Of a DNA stretch of 18,892 nt, positions 6,775 to 13,263 are shown one piece after another. How positions within the stretch are numbered: position 1 is the stretch's first letter; each line of letters opens with the position of its first letter. This DNA comes from an uncultured Collinsella sp. (GTDB taxonomy: Bacteria; Actinomycetota; Coriobacteriia; Coriobacteriales; Coriobacteriaceae): contig CABRIB010000032.1 of assembly GCA_902470915.1 (NCBI GenBank), forward strand, positions 1 through 18,892. The letters run 5' to 3'. The notes under the pieces were generated by a model. It did not search any database and was not told the origin of the DNA. It worked only from the letters and a program-made list of their open reading frames with translations. Position numbers and translations under genes: made by a program.

Positions 6775-8697
6775 ATGGAAGAGGCCTATCGTCAAGCGCG
6801 CAAGCGCGGCGAACAGGGACGCCGTCGCGCCATCAGCCAAAGCGAGCATCCATATCTTACGGACCTCGACAGCTTGGTCGCCCAGCTTCCCTGCGGGCAG
6901 CGCGAGAACATCGGCCTGCGGGACATTCCGCTCGAAATGGTCGTCGGCACGGTTACCAAAGGTCGCCAGTCCGCCTTTTCGTGTAACTTTATGCCGCTGC
7001 TCCCCTGGAATACCGAATTCGCCCGCAAATGGTCCAACCTCTACGATATCCAAATCTCCGAGGGCTACCGCGACCCCATCATCGTCACCGAGTTCATGCA
7101 CCGCTTTTACGTCCAAGAGGGCAACAAGCGTGTCAGCGTCCTCAAATTCCTTGACGCTCCGACGGTTTCGGCCAAGGTGACGCGTCTGTACCCCGGTAAG
7201 TGGGATTCCGTCGAGAGCCGCCTGTACGGTGAGTTTTGCGCCTTTTGGTACGTATGCCCCCTGTACGAGATTGAGTTTTCGCGCGAGGGCAGCTACGAGA
7301 TGCTTGCCAAAATGCTCGGCCAAGATCTTGTCGAAAAATGGCCTCAAAAGAAGGTCGACTACCTACGTCACACCTTCCTGCTCTTTAAGCGCGCCTATCT
7401 TCGCGCGGGCGGCGACCACTTGGACATTACGCCTGCCGATGCCATGCTCGTCTACCTCAACGTCTACAACCAGGACCGTCTGCTGGATACGCCGACGGAT
7501 ATCGTCGTCAACCGTCTGTGCAAGATTTGGCGCGAGCTTGTCATTGCCGGCAAAAGCGACGAGGACAAAGTCGATCTTGTCGAAGCGCCGCAGCCCAACG
7601 AGAAAGAGGGCGCACCGACAAAAGCTACCTCGGGCGTGCTCAACTTCTTTATGAGCAAGACCGTCTACTCCACTGCCAATCCCATGCGAATCGCCTTTAT
7701 CCACGAGTTTCCCTGTGCCACGTCGAGCTGGGACAGCCTACACGACCAGGGCCGCCGGTATCTTGATGAGCACTTTGGCGGCATCGTGCGCACCGAGGCG
7801 TTCGAGGACTGCCACGATTCGGACGTGTTCTACGCCGCCGTCGAGACAGCCGTAAAGCACGGGGCGAACGTCATCTTCTCGACCTCACACCGGCTCATGG
7901 AATACACGCTCAGGGCGTCAGTCGAGTATCCCCAGGTGCGGTTCCTTAACTGCTCAATCGGCCTTCCCCACCAAAGCGTCCGCTCGTACTTTGGAAAGAT
8001 GTACGAGGCCAAGTTCCTACTGGGCGCCCTTGCCGCCAGCATGGCCGACAACCACCGTATTGGCTACCATGCGTCGGTCTTCGCCTCGGGCGCGCTGAGC
8101 GAAATCAACGCCTTCGCTATCGGTGCCTCGCTGCTCGACCCTCGTGCGCAGATTATCCTCACTTGGGGAGATGTTCCCGCCGGCGATCTTGCCGAAGCCA
8201 TGTGTCGCGAGGGCGTGAGCGTCATGACCGGCGCCGATATGTCCAAGTCTCTCGAGGACCCCACCGCCTACGGGCTTCACCGTCTGGTAAACGGCAAGGA
8301 AGTTACCGGTATTGCTATGCCGGTATGGAACTGGGGCCGTTACTACGAACTCATCGTACGCAGCCTACTGCACGGCACATGGGACGAGACCGCCGATGAC
8401 CAGCAGGTGCGCGCCGTCAACTACTGGTACGGTATGAGCTCCGGCGTCATCGATATTCGCTACGCTCCGGGCCTACCCTATCAGACGCGTAAACTTGTGC
8501 AGCTGCTTCGCAACGGCATTGTCGAGGGCTCCATCAACCCATTTGGCGGCGAGCTCCACAGCCAGGACGGCGTGGTTCAGATTGAGGGCTTCCCTCCCCT
8601 GCCGAGTACGCAGATTGTCGAGATGAACTGGCTGGCTGACAACGTTATAGGCTCGATTCCGCAGCTCGATAACGAGCCGGAGGTCCGTGCCCTATGA
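6775..8697 (+). CDS. Cytoplasmic ParB-like/BMP-domain fusion protein
   Basis: A 640-residue protein of unknown function. It begins MEEAYRQARKRGEQGRRRAI, with no signal peptide or lipobox, so it should stay in the cytoplasm. Residues about 45-130 look like a ParB/Srx-type fold, with YRDPIIVTEFMHRFYVQEGNKR where GNKR (116-119) corresponds to the nucleotide-binding GxxR box. A helical middle part (140-290) follows. From about 303 (MRIAFIHEF) the protein resembles the BMP/PnrA substrate-binding family, which normally binds purine nucleosides outside the cell: YFGKMYEAKFLLGALAAS near 405-422 and INAFAIGASLLDP near 444-456 are the recognisable parts. It overlaps the phosphoesterase gene by 4 bases (ATGA), so they are co-translated. 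GGGAG precedes the start. I infer an intracellular ligand sensor rather than a transport receptor. Confidence 0.8.
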   Translation: MEEAYRQARKRGEQGRRRAISQSEHPYLTDLDSLVAQLPCGQRENIGLRDIPLEMVVGTVTKGRQSAFSCNFMPLLPWNTEFARKWSNLYDIQISEGYRDPIIVTEFMHRFYVQEGNKRVSVLKFLDAPTVSAKVTRLYPGKWDSVESRLYGEFCAFWYVCPLYEIEFSREGSYEMLAKMLGQDLVEKWPQKKVDYLRHTFLLFKRAYLRAGGDHLDITPADAMLVYLNVYNQDRLLDTPTDIVVNRLCKIWRELVIAGKSDEDKVDLVEAPQPNEKEGAPTKATSGVLNFFMSKTVYSTANPMRIAFIHEFPCATSSWDSLHDQGRRYLDEHFGGIVRTEAFEDCHDSDVFYAAVETAVKHGANVIFSTSHRLMEYTLRASVEYPQVRFLNCSIGLPHQSVRSYFGKMYEAKFLLGALAASMADNHRIGYHASVFASGALSEINAFAIGASLLDPRAQIILTWGDVPAGDLAEAMCREGVSVMTGADMSKSLEDPTAYGLHRLVNGKEVTGIAMPVWNWGRYYELIVRSLLHGTWDETADDQQVRAVNYWYGMSSGVIDIRYAPGLPYQTRKLVQLLRNGIVEGSINPFGGELHSQDGVVQIEGFPPLPSTQIVEMNWLADNVIGSIPQLDNEPEVRAL

Positions 8698-9404
8698 ATA
8701 TCCTAGCCATTGCCGATGTAGAGGAGCGCTGCCTGTGGGAATGTTTTCGCAAGGAGCGCTTTGAGGACGTTGACCTGATTCTATCCGCAGGCGACCTGGA
8801 TCCGGACTATCTTGAGTTTTTGGTCACTGTCATCAACAAACCGCTTGTGTACGTTCGTGGCAACCACGACGACCGCTACGCGCGCCATGCACCGGGCGGG
8901 TGCATTTGTGTTGAGGACAGCGTATATGTGTACCGAGGTATTCGCATTGCGGGTCTGGGCGGTTCCATGCGCTACCGCGACGGCGCGAACATGTATACCG
9001 AGCGCGAGATGGCAAAACGCATGCGCAAGCTATCGCGAAAAATCGCACTGGTAGACGGATGCGATATTCTACTTACCCATGCACCCGTCGCAGACATGGG
9101 CGACCTGGACGACCTGCCGCATCGAGGATTCGAGTGCTTTAATGCGGCTCTTGAGTCTTGGGGTCCCGACTATATGATTCACGGGCATGTGCACCAAAGC
9201 TACGGCCCCAACTTTCAACGCGAGCGCCAACACCCATGCGGAACGAAGATTGTCAACGCCTGCGGCTATACCAAGATCGAAATTGACGAGGCGCGCTACC
9301 CCACGCGCGGTTGGAAGGCCGCTTGGCTCAACTCGCAAACCATGCGCCGCGAGCTCAAACGCCACGAAGCAATCGAGTCTTCAACCGCCAGAACCCCCTG
9401 GTAA
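8694..9404 (+). CDS. Calcineurin-like metallophosphoesterase
   Basis: Likely di-metal phosphoesterase of 236 residues, YfcE/MJ0936-like in layout. Visible motifs: Asp8 in IADVEE, GDL with Asp34, GNHDD (Asn57, His58), THAP with His129, and GHVH (His165, His167). The usual first motif DxH reads D8-V9-E10, so a metal-binding histidine is replaced by glutamate. All other ligands are present, suggesting a specialised but intact enzyme. A C-terminal tail of about 35 residues exceeds the core fold. The start ATG overlaps the stop of the upstream BMP-domain gene (ATGA), and the pair ends in a stem-loop repeat 9 bases after the stop. The substrate is unknown; a nucleotide-type phosphodiester would fit the neighbour, but that is inference. 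Confidence 0.88.
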   Translation: MNILAIADVEERCLWECFRKERFEDVDLILSAGDLDPDYLEFLVTVINKPLVYVRGNHDDRYARHAPGGCICVEDSVYVYRGIRIAGLGGSMRYRDGANMYTEREMAKRMRKLSRKIALVDGCDILLTHAPVADMGDLDDLPHRGFECFNAALESWGPDYMIHGHVHQSYGPNFQRERQHPCGTKIVNACGYTKIEIDEARYPTRGWKAAWLNSQTMRRELKRHEAIESSTARTPW

Positions 9405-9412
9405 CTGCCAAC

Positions 9413-9473
9413 AACCACCACGAAGGGGATAGGCACCTTTATGGTGGTTTTGCTGACTCGTCCGACCTGTCCA
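9413..9473 (+). repeat. Stem-loop repeat, copy 4, with conserved 3' tail
   Basis: Stem AACCACCACGAAGG / CCTTTATGGTGGTT (9413-9449, two mismatches) around GGATAGGCA. The following bases, TGCTGACTCGTCCGACCTGT, are repeated exactly after copy 5 near 11467-11487, so the repeat unit is about 60 bases long rather than just the hairpin. Confidence 0.85.
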
Positions 9474-9518
9474 TCACGGTGCTTGTGTAATTAACGAGAA
9501 CACTCATTGTTTTGTAAG

Positions 9519-9545
9519 GACGGCGCTCACGTGCCGTCTTTTTTT
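9519..9545 (+). terminator. Short terminator
   Basis: A 6-bp stem GACGGC / GCCGTC with an 8-base loop, followed by seven T. It lies between the phosphoesterase and sigma-factor genes and separates the two units. Confidence 0.7.
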
Positions 9546-9570
9546 GTCAACTTATGCAGTCTCGACCGTG
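9545..9570 (+). promoter_or_regulatory. Candidate ECF-type promoter of the sigma/anti-sigma pair
   Basis: TGTCAAC (9545-9551) and CGTG (9567-9570), 15 bases apart, resemble an ECF -35 AAC box and -10 CGT box; ECF factors often activate their own operon. This is a single, unverified match. Confidence 0.25.
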
Positions 9571-9636
9571 TTGTATGTAGAGGGACCTCGCGAGACGCCT
9601 TCCCTATATCCACCACGACCAATTGGAGGTGACACT

Positions 9637-10197
9637 ATGCCTGCACGCCGTAACCGCAATAGCACGCTCCGATGCGATGCCGATCAGATCGAGCGGGAAG
9701 CAAAGCGCTTGGTCGACACGTATTCCGACCTCATCCTTCGATTGTGCTATTCGGCCCTTGGATCCGCTGACGACGCTCAAGACATCTGCCAGGACACGCT
9801 GATCAAGATTCTCCAACGCACTCAACCGTTCGACTCGCTCGAACACGAACGTGCTTGGGTGATCCGAGTCGCACTGAACGCATGTCGCGATATCGGCCGT
9901 ACGCACGCGAATCACCCGGTTGTCGACCTCGATTCGCTCCCCGATTTCTGCGCACCCGTAACACATACCGAGCAAGAATTCGCGCAACGCGACTGCGCCA
10001 TTCTTTCCGCTGTCACGGCCCTGCCTCAAGCACAGCGCATCGCCATCTTTTTGCACTACTACGCAGGCATGAGCATCAGGGAAATCGCAGACGCCGTTCA
10101 CGCGACGCCAGCTGCAACCGCCCAGCACCTTAGCCGCGGACGTGCGTCACTTCGGCTTTCCTTGAAAGGAGACCACAATGACTACGAATTCGAATGA
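9637..10197 (+). CDS. ECF-type RNA polymerase sigma factor
   Basis: Alternative sigma factor of 186 residues that directs RNA polymerase to a stress or signal regulon. Region 2 spans about 25-90 (LILRLCYSALGSADDAQDICQ is the core-binding and -10 recognising part), and region 4 about 120-175, with ALPQAQRIAIFLHYYAGMSIREIA followed by the recognition helix around TPAATAQHLSRGRASL. There is no region 1 or 3, as expected for this class. ATG 9637 has GGAGGT at 9625-9630. It overlaps the next gene by 20 bases; that gene encodes a membrane protein typical of an anti-sigma partner, so the sigma factor is probably held at the membrane until a signal arrives. Confidence 0.9.
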   Translation: MPARRNRNSTLRCDADQIEREAKRLVDTYSDLILRLCYSALGSADDAQDICQDTLIKILQRTQPFDSLEHERAWVIRVALNACRDIGRTHANHPVVDLDSLPDFCAPVTHTEQEFAQRDCAILSAVTALPQAQRIAIFLHYYAGMSIREIADAVHATPAATAQHLSRGRASLRLSLKGDHNDYEFE

Positions 10198-11308
10198 CTA
10201 TCGCCACGCCCTGGAGCACATTTCGTTTACCGATAATGCGAAGCAGCACATGGCAAACTCGATTGCTCAGTCCGTCGCCTCAAGCGATGCGGCGACCGCT
10301 CAAAGCAACTTTAATGGCACGCGACGCAAGCCGCGCATCGCCCGCCATCCCGTAAGAACAGTCGCTCGCATTGCCGCTGTAACGGCAGTCCTCGCTATCG
10401 TCATTGGAGGCGCTGGCACGGCTATGGCAACAGGCGTCCTGCCGCTTCCTTCTGACATGCTTTCCGACATCTTTGACGGACCTGCTTCTCAAACCGAGAT
10501 CATCGACCGTATTGGCCGGCCCGTCGGTGCTAGCTGCTCCAACAACGGAGTCACCGTGACCGCCGACGCCATCATGGGCGACAAGGATATGGTTACCATC
10601 GCCTATACGCTTACGTTCGACGATCCCGCTGCCCTGAAAAAGCTTTCCGAGCCGGGCGAGAACGGAACTATCGCCGGAAGTGTCGATGGAAACGTATACG
10701 TTGATGGCGAGCATGGCGGCCAAGGCCAATCATGGCTCATTGACAAGAACCCCAATGACTCCAGCATTCAATACCTTGCACAGTTCAGCGTTGAATCACC
10801 CGGCCTTATGGGCAGGACCGTCCGCACGCATATCAACTCTCTCGTTGTGCCACGTGCTGGCAAAGAGCTTCCCGAGTATAAGAAAATACTTACGGGCCCA
10901 TGGGATCTTAAGTTCCAGCTGAATTACGAAGATACATCCGTTACGATTCCCGCGCCCAAATCGGTCAACTTTAACGGCACCAAGGCGACGATTCAAGAGG
11001 CCACCGTATCCTGCGTTGGCGTTTCAGTCCGCTACAACATAGATCGTTCCATCGAACACGACAACAACAGCGGCAAGATGTCTCAAAACATGGAGGAGTC
11101 TATGGATGCCGTTGGCAACATACCCCTCATCGTGACGTTCAAAGACGGTCATGTTGAGGACGCAACCAGCCACAGCGGCTATTTCGCAAATAAACTGGAT
11201 AACGGCACCACTGATGTCCACAAGACCTGGCCGTTCTCGCAAGTTTGTGACACAGACAAGATTGCAAGCGTACAAATTGGCGATACGGTCATTCCCATGA
11301 ATTCGTAA
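10178..11308 (+). CDS. DUF4179-type membrane anti-sigma factor
   Basis: A 376-residue protein with a cytoplasmic N-terminal segment (1-60) that would bind the sigma factor, one transmembrane helix at about 63-84 (AAVTAVLAIVIGGAGTAMAT) preceded by arginines, and a large extracellular part. The region just after the helix and following beta-rich part (EIIDRIGRPVGASCSNNGVT, DKDMVTIAYTLTF) resembles the DUF4179 domain that sits beside ECF sigma genes in gut Gram-positives. The extracellular C-terminus probably senses the signal, which is unknown. ATG 10178 has AAGGAG 6 bases upstream and lies inside the end of the sigma gene, showing coupling. Confidence 0.78.
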   Translation: MTTNSNDYRHALEHISFTDNAKQHMANSIAQSVASSDAATAQSNFNGTRRKPRIARHPVRTVARIAAVTAVLAIVIGGAGTAMATGVLPLPSDMLSDIFDGPASQTEIIDRIGRPVGASCSNNGVTVTADAIMGDKDMVTIAYTLTFDDPAALKKLSEPGENGTIAGSVDGNVYVDGEHGGQGQSWLIDKNPNDSSIQYLAQFSVESPGLMGRTVRTHINSLVVPRAGKELPEYKKILTGPWDLKFQLNYEDTSVTIPAPKSVNFNGTKATIQEATVSCVGVSVRYNIDRSIEHDNNSGKMSQNMEESMDAVGNIPLIVTFKDGHVEDATSHSGYFANKLDNGTTDVHKTWPFSQVCDTDKIASVQIGDTVIPMNS

Positions 11309-11426
11309 CGCTACGCGGCTCGTATATGCACCCGGTTCCGCACTTCGCGTCTAAAGATGCGCTGTCATCGAGCAGCGTGAGCGCAAGGCCGCCCGTATGG
11401 TCGGCTGGGAACACCTCGTTGCGCTA
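11309..11426. other. Intergenic stretch with a possible gene vestige
   Basis: From 11373 the + strand reads IEQRERKAARMVGWEHLVAL in one frame, and the - strand also has an open frame, so a gene tail may survive here. I cannot assign it to a family, and it is too short to decide the strand. Confidence 0.2.
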
Positions 11427-11487
11427 AAAACCACCACGAAGGGGACCGGCACCTTTGTGGTGGTTTTGCTGACTCGTCCGACCTGTC
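11427..11487 (+). repeat. Stem-loop repeat, copy 5, with conserved 3' tail
   Basis: Stem AAAACCACCACGAAGG / CCTTTGTGGTGGTTTT (11427-11467, one mismatch) with the core GGACCGGCA, then the same tail as copy 4. It may serve as a terminator for the upstream gene. Confidence 0.87.
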
Positions 11488-11497
11488 CCAACGGTTT

Positions 11498-11554
11498 GTC
11501 TCAATCTGTAACAGGTAGGGCCCAAATAATCGGTTAGCTGTTACAGATCGAGAC
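11498..11554. repeat. Tandem palindrome unit A (57 bp)
   Basis: Arms GTCTCAATCTGTAAC (11498-11512) and GTTACAGATCGAGAC (11540-11554) pair over 15 bp with one wobble and enclose 27 bases that start AGGTAGG and end TTAGCT. The unit is the same length as unit B. Confidence 0.85.
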
Positions 11555-11577
11555 AGACCACGGATGCTCAGCCGAAA

Positions 11578-11634
11578 ATCTCAATCTGTAACAGGTAGGA
11601 ACGATTTTGCCCCTTAGATGTTACAGATTGAGAT
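11578..11634. repeat. Tandem palindrome unit B (57 bp), terminator of the leu remnant
   Basis: Arms ATCTCAATCTGTAAC (11578-11592) and GTTACAGATTGAGAT (11620-11634) are perfectly complementary over 15 bp and again enclose 27 bases starting AGGTAGG and ending TTAGAT. Read on the - strand the stem is followed by TTTTC, so it could end the leucine operon transcript 26 bases after the leuB stop. Confidence 0.85.
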
Positions 11635-11659
11635 ATTTGACAGCTTGAATCGGCATCGC

Positions 11660-12300
11660 CTACAGCGCGGCGACGACCTTGTCGCCCATCGTCGTGGTGC
11701 CGAGGATCTTATCTGCCGGGGTGTTGACATCGGCGATGTCACGGGTGCGCCAGCCCTCGTCGAGCACGCGCGCCACGGCGCTCTCGATCCACGCGGCTTG
11801 CTCGCCCATGTCGAGCGCGTAGGTCAGCAGCATCGCCACCGACAAGATTTGAGCCAGCGGATTGGCCACGCCGAGCCCCGCGATGTCAGGAGCGCTGCCA
11901 GCGCTCGGCCCAAACAGCGATACGCCATCATCCAGCGAGGCAGAGGCAAGCATACCGAGCGATCCGGTAATCTGAGCCGCCTCATCGGACAGGATGTCGC
12001 CGAACATGTTCTCCGTCACCACGACGTCAAAGTCTGCCGGTCGACTGATGAGCTGCATGGCGGCGTTGTCGACGAGCAGGTCCTCAAGCTCCGCGTCGGA
12101 GTACTCCTCGTCTTGCACGCGATGCACGATCTCGCGCCACATGCGGCTCGTCTCCAGCACGTTGCGCTTATCAACGCTCGTCACCTTGCCGCGACGTTTG
12201 CGCGCCGCCTCAAATGCCTGGCGCGCAATGCGCTCAATCTCGTACTCGCGATACTCCATCACGTCGACCGCACGCTGACCGGCCGCACCCGCAGCGCCCG
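11660..12300 (-). pseudogene. leuB: 3-isopropylmalate dehydrogenase, 5'-truncated
   Basis: C-terminal 210 or so residues of LeuB, the NAD-dependent enzyme that oxidises and decarboxylates 3-isopropylmalate in leucine synthesis; full proteins have about 350. Recognisable: VMEYREYEIERIARQAFEAA, the catalytic-lysine segment KVTSVDKRNVLE, LVDNAAMQL, the metal-binding NMFGDILSDEA, and GSAPDIAG. The frame is open to the TAG at 11660. The N-terminal half, with the substrate-binding arginines, is missing: upstream at about 12295-12305 the sequence becomes leuA in a different frame. Small departures from consensus (GMLASASL for GMLPSASL; FGPSAGSAP) fit relaxed selection. No start or ribosome site of its own is convincing, so it should be inactive. 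Confidence 0.9.
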
Positions 12301-12866
12301 CGCAGGTCACGGATGCGGGCGCCAAAGTCCCACGGCATGTTGTAGCCCATCGTATCGGGGATGTTCACGACCGTGGCACCGGCCTTTACGGCCGCCTCGA
12401 TAATGCGCACCAGAAACTCCTGATCGGAGCGGCCGGCATCCTCGGCATAAAACTCAACATCGTCAACGAACTTGCGAGCATGTTTGACGGCATGGATCGC
12501 TCACTCAATTGCCCTTTCCTCACTCATATGGAGCTTGTCGCGCAGGTGACTGGTGCTCACACCCAGCCCTGTATGGATACGGGGCCTCTGGGCCGTTTTG
12601 AGCGCCTCTGCAGCCACTTCGATATCCCTGTCGACAGCGCGCGTCAGGCCGCATACCGTGCATCGGTCGCCCGCAATCTTGCCAATCTCCTGTACGGAGC
12701 GAAAGTCACCAGGACTCGAGATGGGAAAGCCCGCCTCGATAACGTCCACGTTCATGCGCACCAGCTGGCGGGCGATGAAGAGCTTTTCCTCGGTATTCAT
12801 GCTGGCGCCCGGCGACTGCTCACCGTCGCACAGGGTGGCGTCAAAGATTGTGATTTTGCGGCTTAT
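12301..12866 (-). pseudogene. leuA: 2-isopropylmalate synthase, dead and 3'-truncated
   Basis: N-terminal 185 or so codons of LeuA, which condenses acetyl-CoA with 2-oxoisovalerate as the first committed step of leucine synthesis; full proteins have 500 or more residues. A good AGGAGG (12872-12877 complement) stands 5 bases before ATA where ATG is expected. The N-terminus reads SRKITIFDATLCDGEQSPGA; the family motif is DTTLRDGEQ, so the catalytic arginine is cysteine. An in-frame TGA lies at 12501-12503 after SEERAIE, and the same frame resumes AIHAVKHARKFVDDVEFYAE and DQEFLVRIIEAA, then NIPDTMGY. Homology stops near GARIRDL, where leuB sequence takes over out of frame. The HxH metal site and the regulatory domain are gone. 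Confidence 0.92.
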
Positions 12867-12930
12867 ATGTTCCTCCTGATTGACCGTTTTATGACAGATG
12901 GCTTTCAGGAGAGAGAAGGCCTAGAGATAG

Positions 12931-12986
12931 AAAAATACCCGTGTCGCTCATCACGCCTGAAAGCGGCAGACGATAGCGCACCCGGG
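12931..12986 (-). terminator. Leucine attenuator terminator
   Basis: On the - strand an imperfect stem, ACCCGGGTGCGCTATC... with ...GAGCGACACGGGT, is followed by ATTTTT (12931-12936), 65 bases before the leuA start. Its 5' arm contains GTGCGCTATC (12972-12981 complement), which can alternatively pair over 10 bp, one wobble, with GATAGCGCGC at the end of the leader peptide gene (13021-13030 complement). That mutual exclusion is the attenuator switch. Confidence 0.8.
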
Positions 12987-13017
12987 TACAACAAATCGTT
13001 ATAGCGAGATTACAACC

Positions 13018-13077
13018 CTAGCGCGCTATCCAATCTAGTAGCGCTAGGCCTAGGAGCTGTTGCGTGTTCTTAAACAT
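13018..13077 (-). CDS. leuL: Leucine operon leader peptide
   Basis: A 19-residue leader peptide, MFKNTQQLLGLALLDWIAR, whose middle is LLGLALL: five leucines in seven residues, coded CTC CTA GGC CTA GCG CTA CTA. CTA is rare in the surrounding genes, so shortage of charged tRNA-Leu should stall the ribosome here. The stalled ribosome would cover CCTAGCGC (13041-13048 complement) and prevent its pairing with GCGCTAGG (13017-13024), freeing GATAGCGCGC for the antiterminator. GAAGGGAG lies 8 bases before the ATG. The peptide is intact although leuA behind it is not. Attenuation of leuA by such peptides is known in Actinobacteria. Confidence 0.85.
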   Translation of the reverse strand: MFKNTQQLLGLALLDWIAR

Positions 13078-13102
13078 GTTGGGCTCCCTTCGGCCTCGGG
13101 TA

Positions 13103-13131
13103 GTACTACATCGCGCTAAAGTACAACACAA
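13103..13131 (-). promoter_or_regulatory. Candidate promoter of the leu operon
   Basis: On the - strand TTGTGT (13126-13131) and TAGTAC (13103-13108) are 17 bases apart, placing the start site about 20 bases before leuL. Confidence 0.4.
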
Positions 13132-13134
13132 GTA

Positions 13135-13173
13135 AAACCACCACAAGGGTGCCTGTCCCCTTCGTGGTGGTTT
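13135..13173 (-). repeat. Stem-loop repeat, copy 6 (inverted)
   Basis: Stem AAACCACCACAAGG / CCTTCGTGGTGGTTT with the core GGTGCCTGTCCCC, the complement of the core in copies 3-5. So this copy lies in the opposite orientation. It stands between the leu promoter and the rplKA terminator. Confidence 0.85.
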
Positions 13174-13180
13174 CGTTGAC

Positions 13181-13227
13181 TCAAAAGCAAGAGACCCGGT
13201 CCTGCACGAGGCAGAACCGGATCTCTT
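13181..13227 (-). terminator. Terminator of the rplK-rplA unit
   Basis: On the - strand a 17-bp stem AAGAGATCCGGTTCTGC / GCAGGACCGGGTCTCTT (two wobbles, loop CTCGT) is followed by GCTTTTG. It lies 37 bases after the rplA stop. Confidence 0.85.
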
Positions 13228-13263
13228 TAGCAATGCTTGCTTTGCTCAGGCAGTAACTGTTAG

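Noticed and set aside
11618..12403. A 261-codon open frame on the + strand
   Set aside because: Antisense to the leuB remnant, whose catalytic motifs identify the true strand.
12501..12503. In-frame TGA in leuA as selenocysteine or programmed readthrough
   Set aside because: LeuA has no selenocysteine, the position is not catalytic, and the gene also lacks its start codon, catalytic arginine and 3' half.
12867..13077. T-box riboswitch before leuA
   Set aside because: No T-box consensus (TGGNACCGCG) or specifier loop is seen; the leucine-rich leader peptide explains the control.
5576..13173. CRISPR array from repeated hairpins
   Set aside because: Copies are 1-2 kb apart, lie at gene ends in both orientations and have no regular spacers; there are no cas genes.
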